From: Hydractinia symbiolongicarpus
Taxonomy: Eukaryota > Cnidaria > Hydrozoa > Anthoathecata > Hydractiniidae
Length of the DNA stretch: 64,000 nt
Reading direction: 5' to 3'
NCBI RefSeq assembly: GCF_029227915.1
Contig: NC_079877.1
Location: 30,095,851 to 30,159,850, forward strand
A program made the translations under genes and the position numbers. The notes beneath the pieces are model-generated. The model made no database searches. It had not been told where the DNA came from and worked only from the letters and a program-made list of their open reading frames with translations. Below are positions 41,005 to 53,722 of this stretch, in pieces (positions within the stretch are counted from its first letter, which is position 1; the number at the start of each line of letters is the position of its first letter).

Positions 41005-41086
41005 GGCAGGATGGCCGAGCGGTATAAGGCGCTAGGTTTAGGCACCATTCACTTCGGTGGCGCGAGTTCGAATCTCGCTCCTGTCA
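41005..41086 (+). tRNA. tRNA-Leu-TAG: tRNA-Leu (TAG)-like chimera, U31
   Basis: Duplicate of the U22 chimera: slot-A leader, slot-B trailer, CTAGG/ACCAT stem with mismatches. Confidence 0.6.
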
Positions 41087-41598
41087 TCTTATATCGCATG
41101 ACCGGAAATGTCCTCGGACAGAGAATATTAATTACGCTTAAAAACTTCGTCCCCAGACAGACGCAATTTTTAGAAAAAGTATAATTAACAAGTCGTTGTC
41201 GCATTGGGAAAAAATGTCACTTGTGCCACTTGATTTTGCGGAACATTTCGTTTATTTTTCGGAACAGAGATCTAAAGCCGTTAAACAACAGGAGAATTGG
41301 ATTAACAGCTTGTTAAGAGCGATAGTCCGAATGAAACGGTCTTACAGTCATGTTCAACATTTTTCTTGATAATTGCATAAGTTTTTAACATTTAACCCAC
41401 AAGAGTATAATTTTTGGCGTTTCATTATTGTACCCAACCAATGTGAACTTGTCAAAGTTTACTTGTCAAGGGACAGACTTAGGACTTCGGATCTTAGGTT
41501 AATTGGTTAGAGCAAAAACCTTCCTGTTAATGTCAGAATAAGCCATTTTTGGTTTACTTGAACTTTTTTGGGACGGGGATTTTATATCTTAAAAAGAA

Positions 41599-41680
41599 GG
41601 CAGGATGGCCGAGCGGTATAAGGCGCTAGTTTTAGGCATCAGTCACTTCGGTGGCGCGAGTTCGAATCTCGCTCCGGTCA
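41599..41680 (+). tRNA. tRNA-Leu-TAG: tRNA-Leu (TAG), U32 slot A, degenerate
   Basis: nt 30 G to A and nt 41 C to T in the anticodon stem, nt 78 T to G in the acceptor stem, nt 20 C to A. Confidence 0.65.
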
Positions 41681-42064
41681 ACTAATCATACATGTCTGAA
41701 AAGTACGTCGGACAAACGTTTTTCTTTCCGCTTAACTATTTTGCCTAGAAAAATGCGCGAACGTTTAAAAAGGATGTATCACAAGTTTCGCTTGCATGCA
41801 GGACGGGATCGTAAAACTGCTTGACTGTGCAGGTATTTCCGCCCACAATCAGGCAAAACTCTCTAAAATGATGAAAAGTCACGGGACGAATACACTTGCA
41901 ATGGAATGTGCAGAGCTGGTTGGGTATCAACGCATTATTTTGCGTCACTTACTTATTTGAATTTTTCATACATTTCTGTCATTTTTACATGTCATCTAGT
42001 GCTTAAATACGCGTAAATACTATTTTCTCTGCACGCTCGTCGACATTATGTATTTGAAAAACCG

Positions 42065-42146
42065 GGCAGGATGGCCGAGCGGTATAAGGCGGTGGTTTAA
42101 GGCTCCAGTCACTTCGGTAACGCGAGTTCGAATCTCGCTCCTGTCA
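42065..42146 (+). tRNA. tRNA-Leu-AAG: tRNA-Leu (AAG), U32 slot B, degenerate
   Basis: nt 28 C to G and nt 40 A to T break both ends of the anticodon stem; nt 20 and nt 55-56 also changed. Confidence 0.65.
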
Positions 42147-42657
42147 TCTTATATCGCATGACCGGAAATGTCCTCGGACAGAGGATATTGATTACGCTTA
42201 AAAACTTCGTCCCCAGACAGACGCATATTTTACAAAAAGTATAATTAACAAGTGTTTGTCGCATTGGGGAAAAATGTCACTTGTACCACTTGATTTTACG
42301 GAACATTTCGTTTATTTTTCGAAACAGAGATCTAAAGCGTTTAAACGACAGGAGATTTGGATTTACAGCTTGTTAAGAGCGATTGTCCGAATGAAACGTT
42401 CTTACAGTCATGTTCAACATATTTCTTGATAGTTGCATAATTTTTACCATTTAACCCACAAGAGTATAATTTTTGGCGTTTCATTATTGTACCCACGCAA
42501 TGTGAACTTGTCAAAGTTTACTTGTCAGCGGACAGACTTAGGACTTCGGATCTTAGGTTAATTGGTTAGAGCAAAAACCTTCCTGCTAATGTCAGCATAA
42601 GCCATTTTTGGTTTAATTGAACTTTTTTTGGACGGGGATTTTATATCTTAAAAAGAA

Positions 42658-42739
42658 GGCAGGATGCCCGAGCGGTCTAAGGCTCTGGTTTTAGGCACCA
42701 GTCACTTCGGTTGCGCGAGTTCGAATCTCGCTCCTGTCA
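42658..42739 (+). tRNA. tRNA-Leu-TAG: tRNA-Leu (TAG), U33 slot A
   Basis: nt 10 G to C opens the D stem and alters the A box; nt 27 G to T, nt 55 G to T. Confidence 0.75.
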
Positions 42740-43125
42740 ACTAATCATACATGTCTGAAAAGGTACGTCGGACAAACGTTTTTATTTCCGCTTAACTATT
42801 TTGCGTGGAAAAATGCGCGAACGTTTAAAAAGGATGTATCACAAGTTTCGCTTGCATGCATAACGGGATCGCTAAAACTGCTTGACTGTGCAGGCAATTC
42901 CGCCCACAATCAGGCAAAACTCTCTAAATTGATGAAAAGTCACGGGACGAATACACTTGCAATGGAATGTGCAGAGCTGGTTGGGTATCAACGTATTATT
43001 TTGCGTCACTTACTTATTTGAATTTTTCATACATTTCTGTCATTTTTACATGTCATCTAGTGCTTAAATACGCGTAAATACCATTTTCTCTGCACGCTCG
43101 TCGACATTATGTATTTGAAAAACCG

Positions 43126-43207
43126 GGCAGGATGGCCGAGCGGTCTAAGGCGCTGGTTTAAGGCACCAGTCACTTCGGTGGCGCGAGTTTGAATCTCGCT
43201 CCTGTCA
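43126..43207 (+). tRNA. tRNA-Leu-AAG: tRNA-Leu (AAG), U33 slot B
   Basis: nt 65 C to T in the T loop and B box. Confidence 0.8.
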
Positions 43208-43718
43208 TCTTATATCGCATGACCGGAAATGTCCTCGGACAGAGAATATTGATTACGCTTAAAAACTTCGTCCCCAGACAGACGCATATTTTAGAAAAAG
43301 TATAATTAACAAGTCTTTGTCGCATTGGGGAAAAATGTCACTTGTACCACTTGATTTTGCGGAACATTTCGTTTATTTTTCGAAACAGAGATCTAAAGCG
43401 TTTAAACGACAGGAGATTTGGATTTACAGCTTGTTAAGAGCGATTGTCCGAATGAAACGTTCTTACAGTCATGTTCAACATATTTCTTGATAGTTGGATA
43501 ATTTTTAACATTTAACCCACAAGAGTATAATTTTTGGCGTTTCATTATTGTACCCACGCAATGTGAACTTGTCAAAGTTTACTTGTCAACGGACAGACTT
43601 AGGACTTCGGATCTTAGGTTAATTGGTTAGAGCAAAAACCTTCCTGCTAATGTCAGATTAAGCCATTTTTGGTTTACTTGAACTTTTTTTGGACGGGGAT
43701 TTTATATCTTAAAAAGAA

Positions 43719-43800
43719 GGCAGGATGCCCGAGCGGTCTAAGGCTCTGGTTTTAGGCACCAGTCACTTCGGTTGCGCGAGTTCGAATCTCGCTCCTGTCA
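43719..43800 (+). tRNA. tRNA-Leu-TAG: tRNA-Leu (TAG), U34 slot A
   Basis: Same changes as U33 slot A (nt 10, 27, 55); U33 and U34 are near-identical neighbours. Confidence 0.75.
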
Positions 43801-44186
43801 ACTAATCATACATGTCTGAAAAGGTACGTCGGACAAACGTTTTTATTTCCGCTTAACTATTTTGCGTGGAAAAATGCGCGAACGTTTAAAAAGGATGTAT
43901 CACAAGTTTCGCTTGCATGCATAACGGGATCGCTAAAACTGCTTGACTGTGCAGGCAATTCCGCCCACAATCAGGCAAAACTCTCTAAATTGATGAAAAG
44001 TCACGGGACGAATACACTTGCAATGGAATGTGCAGAGCTGGTTGGGTATCAACGTATTATTTTGCGTCACTTACTTATTTGAATTTTTCATACATTTCTG
44101 TCATTTTTACATGTCATCTAGTGCTTAAATACGCGTAAATACCATTTTCTCTGCACGCTCGTCGACATTATGTATTTGAAAAACCG

Positions 44187-44268
44187 GGCAGGATGGCCGA
44201 GCGGTCTAAGGCGCTGGTTTAAGGCACCAGTCACTTCGGTGGCGCGAGTTTGAATCTCGCTCCTGTCA
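44187..44268 (+). tRNA. tRNA-Leu-AAG: tRNA-Leu (AAG), U34 slot B
   Basis: nt 65 C to T. Confidence 0.8.
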
Positions 44269-44779
44269 TCTTATATCGCATGACCGGAAATGTCCTCGGA
44301 CAGAGAATATTGATTACGCTTAAAAACTTCGTCCCCAGACAGACGCATATTTTAGAAAAAGTATAATTAACAAGTCTTTGTCGCATTGGGGAAAAATGTC
44401 ACTTGTACCACTTGATTTTGCGGAACATTTCGTTTATTTTTCGAAACAGAGATCTAAAGCGTTTAAACGACAGGAGATTTGGATTTACAGCTTGTTAAGA
44501 GCGATTGTCCGAATGAAACGTTCTTACAGTCATGTTCAACATATTTCTTGATAGTTGGATAATTTTTAACATTTAACCCACAAGAGTATAATTTTTGGCG
44601 TTTCATTATTGTACCCACGCAATGTGAACTTGTCAAAGTTTACTTGTCAACGGACAGACTTAGGACTTCGGATCTTAGGTTAATTGGTTAGAGCAAAAAC
44701 CTTCCTGCTAATGTCAGATTAAGCCATTTTTGGTTTACTTGAACTTTTTTGGGACGGGGACTTTATATCTTAAAAAGTA

Positions 44780-44861
44780 GGCAGGATGGCCGAGCGGTCT
44801 AAGGCTCTGGTTTTAGGCACCAGTCACTTCGGTTGCGCGAGTTCGAATCTCGCTCCTGTCA
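44780..44861 (+). tRNA. tRNA-Leu-TAG: tRNA-Leu (TAG), U35 slot A
   Basis: nt 27 G to T and nt 55 G to T; D stem restored relative to U34. Confidence 0.88.
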
Positions 44862-45247
44862 ACTAATCATACATGTCTGAAAAGGTACATCAGGCAAACA
44901 TTTTTATTTCCGCTTAACTATTTTGCCTAGAAAAATGCGCGAACGTTTAAAAAGGATGTATCACAAGTTTCGCTTGCATGCAGGACGGGATCGCTAAAAC
45001 TGCTTGACTGTGCAGGTAATTCCGCCCACAATCAGGCAAAACTCTCTTAATTGATGAAAAGTCACGGGACGAATGCACTTGCAATGGAATGTGCAGAGCT
45101 GGTTCGGTATCAACGTATTATTTTGCGTCACTTACTTATTTGAATTTTTCATACATTTCGGTCATTTTTACATGTCATCTAGTGCTTAAATACGCGTAAA
45201 TACTATTTTCTCTGCACGTTCGTCGACATTATGTATTTGAAAAACCG

Positions 45248-45329
45248 GGCAGGATGGCCAAGCGGTCTAAGGCGCTGGTTTAAGGCACCAGTCTCTTCGG
45301 TGGCGCAAGTTTGAATCTCGCTCCTGTCA
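45248..45329 (+). tRNA. tRNA-Leu-AAG: tRNA-Leu (AAG), U35 slot B, degenerate
   Basis: nt 13 G to A, nt 47 A to T, nt 60 G to A (T-stem mismatch), nt 65 C to T. Confidence 0.68.
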
Positions 45330-45839
45330 TCTTATATCGCAAGACCGGAAATGTCCTCGGACAGAGAATATTGATTACGCTTAAAAACTTCGTCCCCAGA
45401 AAGACCCAAATTTAGAAAAAGTATAATCAACAAGTCTTTGTCGCATTGGGGAAAAGTGTCACTTGTACCACTTGATTTTGCGGAACATTTCGTTTATTTT
45501 TCGAAACAGAGATCTAAAGCGTTTAAACGACAGGAGATTTGGATTTACAGCTTGTTAAGAGCGATTGTCCGAATGAAACGTTCTTACAGTCATGTTCAAC
45601 ATATGTCTTGATAGTTGGATAATTTTTAACATTTAACCCACAAGAGTATAATTTTTGGCGTTTCATTATTGTACCCACGCAATGTGAACTTGTCAAAGTT
45701 TACTTGTCAACGGACAGACTTAGGACTTCGGATCTTAGGTTAATTGGTTAGAGCAAAAACCTTCCTGCTAATGTCAGATTAAGCCATTTTTGTTTTACTT
45801 GAACTTTTTTGGGACGGGGACTTTATATCTTAAAAAGTA

Positions 45840-45921
45840 GGCAGGATGGCCGAGCGGTCTAAGGCTCTGGTTTTAGGCACCAGTCACTTCGGTTGCGCGA
45901 GTTCGAATCTCGCTCCTGTCA
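45840..45921 (+). tRNA. tRNA-Leu-TAG: tRNA-Leu (TAG), U36 slot A
   Basis: Same as U35 slot A (nt 27, 55). Confidence 0.88.
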
Positions 45922-46307
45922 ACTAATCATACATGTCTGAAAAGGTACATCAGGCAAACATTTTTATTTCCGCTTAACTATTTTGCCTAGAAAAATGCGC
46001 GAACGTTTAAAAAGGATGTATCACAAGTTTCGCTTGCATGCAGGACGGGATCGCTAAAACTGCTTGACTGTGCAGGTAATTCCGCCCACAATCAGGCAAA
46101 ACTCTCTTAATTGATGAAAAGTCACGGGACGAATGCACTTGCAATGGAATGTGCAGAGCTGGTTCGGTATCAACGTATTATTTTGCGTCACTTACTTATT
46201 TGAATTTTTCATACATTTCGGTCATTTTTACATGTCATCTAGTGCTTAAATACGCGTAAATACTATTTTCTCTGCACGTTCGTCGACATTATGTATTTGA
46301 AAAACCG

Positions 46308-46389
46308 GGCAGGATGGCCAAGCGGTCTAAGGCGCTGGTTTAAGGCACCAGTCTCTTCTGTGGCGCAAGTTTGAATCTCGCTCCTGTCA
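46308..46389 (+). tRNA. tRNA-Leu-AAG: tRNA-Leu (AAG), U36 slot B, degenerate
   Basis: U35 slot-B changes plus nt 52 G to T. Confidence 0.66.
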
Positions 46390-46899
46390 TCTTATATCGC
46401 AAGACCGGAAATGTCCTCGGACAGAGAATATTGATTACGCTTAAAAACTTCGTCCCCAGAAAGACCCAAATTTAGAAAAAGTATAATCAACAAGTCTTTG
46501 TCGCATTGGGGAAAAGTGTCACTTGTACCACTTGATTTTGCGGAACATTTCGTTTATTTTTCGAAACAGAGATCTAAAGCGTTTAAACGACAGGAGATTT
46601 GGATTTACAGCTTGTTAAGAGCGATTGTCCGAATGAAACGTTCTTACAGTCATGTTCAACATATGTCTTGATAGTTGGATAATTTTTAACATTTAACCCA
46701 CAAGAGTATAATTTTTGGCGTTTCATTATTGTACCCACGCAATGTGAACTTGTCAAAGTTTACTTGTCAACGGACAGACTTAGGACTTCAGATCTTAGGT
46801 TAATTGGTTAGAGCAAAAACCTTCCTGCTAATGTCAGCATAAGCCATTTTTGGTTTACTTGAACTTTTTTGGGACGGGGACTTTATATCTTAAAAAGTA

Positions 46900-46981
46900 G
46901 GCAGGATGGCCGAGCGGTCTAAGGCGCTGGTTTTAGGCACCAGTCACTTTGGTGGCGCGAGTTCAAATCTCGCTTCTGTCA
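46900..46981 (+). tRNA. tRNA-Leu-TAG: tRNA-Leu (TAG), U37 slot A
   Basis: nt 51 C to T, nt 66 G to A in the T loop, nt 76 C to T giving a G-U acceptor pair. Confidence 0.85.
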
Positions 46982-47366
46982 ACTAATCATAAATGTCTGA
47001 AAAGTACGTCAGGCAAACATTTTTATTTCCGCTTAACTATTTTGCCTAGAAAAATGCGCGAACGTTTAAAAAGGATGTATCACAAGTTTCGCTTGCATGC
47101 AGGACGGGATCGCTAAAACTGCTTGACTGTGCAGGTAATTCCGCCCACAATCAGGCAAAACTCTCTTAATTGATGAAAAGTCACGGGACGAATGCACTTG
47201 CAATGGAATGTGCAGAGCTGGTTCGGTATCAACGTATTATTTTGCGTCACTTACTTATTTGAATTTTTCATACATTTCTGTCATTTTTACATGTCATCTA
47301 GTGCTTAAATACGCGTAAATACTATTTTCTCTGCACGTTCGTCGACATTATGTATTTGAAAAACCG

Positions 47367-47448
47367 GGCAGGATGGCCAAGCGGTCTAAGGCGCTGGTTT
47401 AAGGCACCAGTCTCTTCGGTGGCGCGAGTTTGAATCTCGCTCCTGTCA
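47367..47448 (+). tRNA. tRNA-Leu-AAG: tRNA-Leu (AAG), U37 slot B
   Basis: nt 13 G to A, nt 47 A to T, nt 65 C to T. Confidence 0.75.
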
Positions 47449-47958
47449 TCTTATATCGCATGACCGGAAATGTCCTCGGACAGAGAATATTGATTACGCT
47501 TAAAAACTTCGTCCCCAGAAAGACCCAAATTTAAAAAAAGTATAATCAACAAGTCTTTGTCGCGTTGGGGAAAAGTGTCACTTGTACCACTTGATTTTGC
47601 GGAAAATTTCGTTTATTTTTCGAAACAGAGATCTAAAGCGTTTAAACGACAGGAGATTTGGATTTACAGCTTGTCAAGAGCGATTGTCCGAATAAAACGG
47701 TCTTACAGTCATGTTCAACATTTTTCTTGATAATTGCATAATTTTTAACATTTTACTCACAAGAGTATAAATTTTGGCGTTTCATTATTGTACCCAAGCA
47801 ATGTGAACTTGTCAAAGTTTACTTGTCAAGGGACAGACTTAGGACTTCGGATCTTAGGTTAATTGGTTAGAGCAAAAACCTTCCTGCTAATGTCAGAATA
47901 AGCCATTTTTGGTTTACTTGAACTTTTTTGGGACGGGGATTTTATATCTCAAAAAGAA

Positions 47959-48040
47959 GGCAGGATGGCCGAGCGGTCTAAGGCGCTTGTTTTAGGCACC
48001 AGTCACTTCGGTGGCGCGAGTTCAAATCTTGCTCCTGTCA
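47959..48040 (+). tRNA. tRNA-Leu-TAG: tRNA-Leu (TAG), U38 slot A, stem mismatch
   Basis: nt 30 G to T (stem CTTGT), nt 66 G to A, nt 72 C to T. Confidence 0.75.
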
Positions 48041-48425
48041 ACTAATCATACATGTCTGAAAAGTACGTCGGACAAAAGTTTTGATTTCCGCTTAACTGTT
48101 TTGCTTGGAAAAATGCGCGAACGTTTAAAAAGGATGTATCACAAGTTTCGCTTGCATACAGGAAGGGATCGCTAAAACTGCTTGACTGTGCAGGTAATTC
48201 CGCCCACAATCAGGCAAAACTCTCTAAATTGATGAAAAGTCACGGGACAAATACACTTGCAATGGACTGTGCGGAGCTGGTTGGGTATCAACGTATTAAT
48301 TCGCGTCACTCACTTATTTGAATTTTTCATACATTTCGGTCATTTTTACATGTCATCCAGTGCTTAAATGCGCGTAAATACTATTTTTTCTGCACGCTCG
48401 TCCACATTATGTATTTGAAAAACCG

Positions 48426-48507
48426 GGCAGGATGGCCGAGCGGTCTAAGGCGCTGGTTTAAGGCACCAGTCACTTCGGTGGCGCGAGTTCGAATCTCGCT
48501 CCTGTCA
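48426..48507 (+). tRNA. tRNA-Leu-AAG: tRNA-Leu (AAG), U38 slot B
   Basis: Consensus gene. Confidence 0.95.
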
Positions 48508-49017
48508 TCTTATATCGCATGTCCGGAAATGTCCTCGGATAGAGGATATTGATTGCGCTTAAAAACTTCGTCCCCAGAAAGACGCAAATTTAAAAAAAGT
48601 ATAATTAACAAGTCTTCGTCGCATTGGGGAAAAATGGCACTTGTACCACTTCATTTTGCGGAACATTTCGTTTATTTTTCGAAACAGAGATCTAAAGCGT
48701 TTAAACGACAAGAGATTTGGATTTACAGCTTGTTAAGAGCGATAGTCCGAATGAAACCGTCTTACAGTCATGTTCAACATTTTTGTTGATAATTGCATAA
48801 TTTTTAACATTTAACCCACTAGAGTATAATTTTCGGCGTTTCATTATTGTACCCACGCAATGTGAACTTGTCAAAGTTTACTTGTCAAGGGACAGACTTA
48901 GGACTTCGGATCTTAGGTTAATTGGTTAGAGCAAAAACCTTTCTGCTAATGTCAGAATAAGCCATTTTTGGTTTACTTGAACTTTTTTGGGACGTGGATT
49001 TTATATCTTAAAAAGAA

Positions 49018-49099
49018 GGCAGGATGGCCGAGCGGTCTAAGCCGCTGGTTTTAGGCACCAGTCACTTCGGTGGCGCGAGTTCAAATCTCGCTCCTGTCA
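49018..49099 (+). tRNA. tRNA-Leu-TAG: tRNA-Leu (TAG), U39 slot A
   Basis: nt 25 G to C in the D stem; nt 66 G to A. Confidence 0.8.
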
Positions 49100-49484
49100 A
49101 CTAATCATACATGTCTGCAAAGTACGTCGGACAAAAGTTTTGATTTCCGCTTAACTATTTTGCCTGGAAAAATGCGCGAACGTTTAAAAAGGATGTATCA
49201 CAAGTTTCGCTTGCATGCAGGACGGGATCGCTAAAACTGCTTGACTGTGCAGGTAATTCCGCCCACAATCAGGCAAAACTCTCTAAATTGATGAAAAGTC
49301 ACGGGACGAATACACTTGCAATGGAATGTGCGGAGCTGGTTGGGTATCAGCGTATTAATTTGCGTCACTTACTTATTTGAATTTTTCATACATTTCGGTC
49401 ATTTTTACATGTCATCTAGTGCTTAAATACGCGTAAATACTAATTTTTCTGCACGCTCGTCCACATTATGTATTTGAAAAACCG

Positions 49485-49566
49485 GGCAGGATGGCCGAGC
49501 GGTCTAAGGCGCTGGTTTAAGGCACCACTCACTTCGGTGGCGCGAGTTCGAATCTCGCTCCTGTCA
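49485..49566 (+). tRNA. tRNA-Leu-AAG: tRNA-Leu (AAG), U39 slot B
   Basis: nt 44 G to C opens the outer anticodon-stem pair. Confidence 0.83.
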
Positions 49567-50076
49567 TCTTATATCGCATGTCCGGAAATGTCCTCGGACA
49601 GAGGATATTGATTGCGCTTAAAAACTTCGTCCCCAGAAAGACGCAAATTTTAAAAAAGTATAATTAACAAGTCTTCGTCGCATTGGGGAAAAATGGCACT
49701 TGTACCACTTCATTTTGCGGAACATTTCGTTTATTTTTCGAAACAGAGATCTAAAGCGTTTAAACGACAAGAGATTTGGATTTACAGCTTGTTAAGAGCG
49801 ATTGTCCGAATGAAACCGTCTTACAGTCATGTTCAACATTTTTCTTGATAATTGCATAATTTTTAACATTTAACCCACAAGAGTATAATTTTCGGCATTT
49901 CATTATTGCACCCACGCAATGTGAACTTGTCAAAGTTTACTTGTCAAGGGACAGACTTAGGACTTCGGATCTTAGGTTAATTGGTTAGAGCAAAAACCTT
50001 CCTGCTAATGTCAGAATAAGCCATTTTTGGTTTACTTGAACTTTTTTGTGACGGGGATTTTATATCTTAAAAAGAA

Positions 50077-50158
50077 GGCAGGATGGCCGAGCAGTCTAAG
50101 GCGCTGGTTTAAGGCACCAGCCACTTCGGTGGCGCGGGTTCGAATCTCGCTCCTGTCA
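50077..50158 (+). tRNA. tRNA-Leu-AAG: tRNA-Leu (AAG) in slot A, U40
   Basis: Slot-A flanks but loop TTAAGGC. nt 17 G to A, nt 45 T to C, nt 61 A to G (G-T pair in the T stem). Shared exactly with U42, U43 and U45. Confidence 0.9.
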
Positions 50159-50543
50159 ACTAGTCATACATGTCTGAAAAGTGCGTCGGACAAACGTTTT
50201 ATTTCCGCTTAACTATTATTGCCTAGAAAAATGCGCGAACGTTTAAACAGGATGTATCACAAGTTTCGCTTGCATGAAGGACGGGATCGCTAAAACTGCT
50301 TGACTGTGCAGGTATTTCCGCCCACAATCAGGCAAAACTCTCTAAATTGATGAAAAGTCACGGGACGAATACACTTGCAATGGAATGTGCAGAGCTGGTT
50401 GGGTCTCAACGTTTTATTTTGCGTCACTTACTTATTTGAATTTTTCATACATTTCGGTCATTTTTACATGTCATCTAGTGCTTAAATACGCGTAAATACT
50501 ATTTTCTCTGCACGCTCGTCGACATTATGTGTTTGAAAAACCG

Positions 50544-50625
50544 GGCAGGATGGCCGAGCGGTCTAAGGCGCTGGTTTAAGGCACCAGTCACTTCGGTGGC
50601 ACGAGTTCGAATCTCGCTCCTGTCA
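50544..50625 (+). tRNA. tRNA-Leu-AAG: tRNA-Leu (AAG), U40 slot B
   Basis: nt 58 G to A gives an A-C mismatch at the base of the T stem. Confidence 0.85.
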
Positions 50626-51136
50626 TCTTATATCGCATGACCGGAAATGTCCTCGGACGGAGAATATTGATTACGCTTAAAAACTTCGTCCCCAGAAAAA
50701 TGCAAATTTTAGAAAAAGTATAATTAACAAGTCTTTGTCGCATTGGAGAAAAGTGTCACTTGTACCACTTGATTTTGCGGAAAATTTCGTTTATTTTTTG
50801 AAACAGAGATCTAAAGCGTTTAAACGACAGGAGATTTCGATTTACAGCTTGTTAAGAGCAAAACTCCGAATGAAACGTTCTTACAGTCATGTTCAACATT
50901 TTTCTTGATAATTGCATAATTTTTAACATTTTACTCACAAGAGTATAATTTTCGGCGTTTCATTATTGTACCCACGCAATGTGAACTTGTCAAAGTTTAC
51001 TTGTCAAGGAACAGACTTAGGACTTCGGATCTTAGGTTAATTGGTTAGAGCAAAAACCTTTCTGCTAATGTCAGAATAAGCCATTTTTGGTTTACTTGAA
51101 CTTTTTTGGGACGGGGATTTTATATCTTAAAAAGAA

Positions 51137-51218
51137 GGCAGGATGGCCGAGCGGTCTAAGGCGCTGGTTTTAGGCACCAGTCACTTCGGTGGCGCGAGTT
51201 CAAATCTCGCTCCTGTCA
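51137..51218 (+). tRNA. tRNA-Leu-TAG: tRNA-Leu (TAG), U41 slot A
   Basis: Only nt 66 G to A; a TAG gene lying between AAG-bearing slot-A genes. Confidence 0.92.
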
Positions 51219-51603
51219 ACTAATCATACATGTCTGCAAAGTACGTCGGACAAAAGTTTTGATTTCCGCTTAACTATTTTGCCTGGAAAAATGCGCGAAC
51301 GTTTAAAAAGGATGTATCACAAGTTTCGCTTGCATGCAGGGCGGGATCGCTAAAACTGCTTGACTGTGCAGGTAATTCCGCCCACAATCAGGCAAAACTC
51401 TCTAAATTGATGAAAAGTCACGGGACGAATACACTTGCAATGGAATGTGCGGAGCTGGTTGGGTATCAGCGTATTAATTTGCGTCACTTACTTATTTGAA
51501 TTTTTCATACATTTCGGTCATTTTTACATGTCATCTAGTGCTTAAATACGCGTAAATACTATTTTTTCTGCACGCTCGTCCACATTATGTATTTGAAAAA
51601 CCG

Positions 51604-51685
51604 CGCAGGATGGCCGAGCGGTCTAAGGCGCTGGTTAAAGGCACCAGTCACTTCGGTGGCGCGAGTTCGAATCTCGCTCCTGTCA
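51604..51685 (+). tRNA. tRNA-Leu-AAG: tRNA-Leu (AAG), U41 slot B, degenerate
   Basis: nt 1 G to C breaks the terminal acceptor pair and nt 34 T to A removes the universal U before the anticodon. Confidence 0.65.
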
Positions 51686-52195
51686 TCTTATATCGCATGT
51701 CCGGAAATGTCCTCGGACAGAGGATATTGATTGCGCTTAAAAACTTCGTCCTCAGAAAGACCCAAATTTTAAAAAAGTATAATTAACAAGTCTTTGTCGC
51801 ATTGGGGAAAAATGTCACTTGTACCACTTGATTTTGCGGAACATTTCGTTTATTTTTCAAAACAGAGATCTAAAGCGTTTAAACGACAGGAGATTTGGAT
51901 TTACAGCTTGTTAAGAGCGATAGTCCAAATGAAATGGTCTTACAGTCATGTTCAACATTTTTCTTGATAATTGCATAATTTTTAACATTTAACCCACAAG
52001 AGTATAATTTTCGGCATTTCATTATTGCACCCACGCAATGTGAACTTGTCAAAGTTTACTTGTCAAGGGACAGACTTAGGACTTCGGATCTTAGGTTAAT
52101 TGGTTAGAGCAAAAACCTTCCTGCTAATGTCAGAATAAGCCATTTTTGGTTTACTTGAACTTTTTTGTGACGGGGATTTTATATCTTAAAAAGAA

Positions 52196-52277
52196 GGCAG
52201 GATGGCCGAGCAGTCTAAGGCGCTGGTTTAAGGCACCAGCCACTTCGGTGGCGCGGGTTCGAATCTCGCTCCTGTCA
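52196..52277 (+). tRNA. tRNA-Leu-AAG: tRNA-Leu (AAG) in slot A, U42
   Basis: Same gene as U40 slot A, including nt 17, 45 and 61. Confidence 0.9.
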
Positions 52278-52662
52278 ACTAGTCATACATGTCTGAAAAG
52301 TGCGTCGGACAAACGTTTTATTTCCGCTTAACTATTATTGCCTAGAAAAATGCGCGAACGTTTAAACAGGATGTATCACAAGTTTCGCTTGCATGAAGGA
52401 CGGGATCGCTAAAACTGCTTGACTGTGCAGGTATTTCCGCCCACAATCAGGCAAAACTCTCTAAATTGATGAAAAGTCACGGGACGAATACACTTGCAAT
52501 GGAATGTGCAGAGCTGGTTGGGTCTCAACGTTTTATTTTGCGTCACTTACTTATTTGAATTTTTCATACATTTCGGTCATTTTTACATGTCATCTAGTGC
52601 TTAAATACGCGTAAATACTATTTTCTCTGCACGCTCGTCGACATTATGTGTTTGAAAAACCG

Positions 52663-52744
52663 GGCAGGATGGCCGAGCGGTCTAAGGCGCTGGTTTAAGG
52701 CACCAGTCACTTCGGTGGCACGAGTTCGAATCTCGCTCCTGTCA
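52663..52744 (+). tRNA. tRNA-Leu-AAG: tRNA-Leu (AAG), U42 slot B
   Basis: nt 58 G to A. Confidence 0.85.
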
Positions 52745-53255
52745 TCTTATATCGCATGACCGGAAATGTCCTCGGACGGAGAATATTGATTACGCTTAAA
52801 AACTTCGTCCCCAGAAAAATGCAAATTTTAGAAAAAGTATAATTAACAAGTCTTTGTCGCATTGGAGAAAAGTGTCACTTGTACCACTTGATTTTGCGGA
52901 GCATTTCGTTTATTTTACGAAACAGAGATCTAAAGCGTTTAAACGACAGGAGATTTGGATTTACAGCTTGTTAAGAGCGATTGTCCGAATGAAACGGTCT
53001 TACAGTCATGTTCAACATTTTTCTTGATAATTGCATAATTTTTAACATTTTACTCACAAGAGTATAATTTTCGGCGTTTCATTATTGTACCCACGCAATG
53101 TGAACTTGTCAAAGTTTACTTGTCAAGGAACAGACTTAGGACTTCGGATCTTAGGTTAATTGGTTAGAGCAAAAACCTTCCTGCTAATGTCAGAATAAGC
53201 CATTTTTGGTTTACTTGAACTTTTTTGTGACGGGGATTTTATATCTTAAAAAGAA

Positions 53256-53337
53256 GGCAGGATGGCCGAGCAGTCTAAGGCGCTGGTTTAAGGCACCAGC
53301 CACTTCGGTGGCGCGGGTTCGAATCTCGCTCCTGTCA
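53256..53337 (+). tRNA. tRNA-Leu-AAG: tRNA-Leu (AAG) in slot A, U43
   Basis: Same as U40 and U42 slot A. Confidence 0.9.
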
Positions 53338-53722
53338 ACTAGTCATACATGTCTGAAAAGTGCGTCGGACAAACGTTTTATTTCCGCTTAACTATTATTG
53401 CCTAGAAAAATGCGCGAACGTTTAAACAGGATGTATCACAAGTTTCGCTTGCATGAAGGACGGGATCGCTAAAACTGCTTGACTGTGCAGGTATTTTCGC
53501 CCACAATCAGGCAAAACTCTCTAAATTGATGAAAAGTCACGGGACGAATACACTTGCAATGGAATGTGCAGAGCTGGTTGGGTCTCAACGTTTTATTTTG
53601 CGTCACTTACTTATTTGAATTTTTCATACATTTCGGTCATTTTTACATGTCATCTAGTGCTTAAATACGCGTAAATACTATTTTCTCTGCACGCTCGTCG
53701 ACATTATGTGTTTGAAAAACCG

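Larger units (their letters stand above)
36770..41086. repeat. Higher-order block, copy 2 (U27-U31)
   Basis: Partner of 26176-31555, one unit shorter. Matching rare variants in the same order show block-wise duplication, not independent mutation. Confidence 0.85.
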
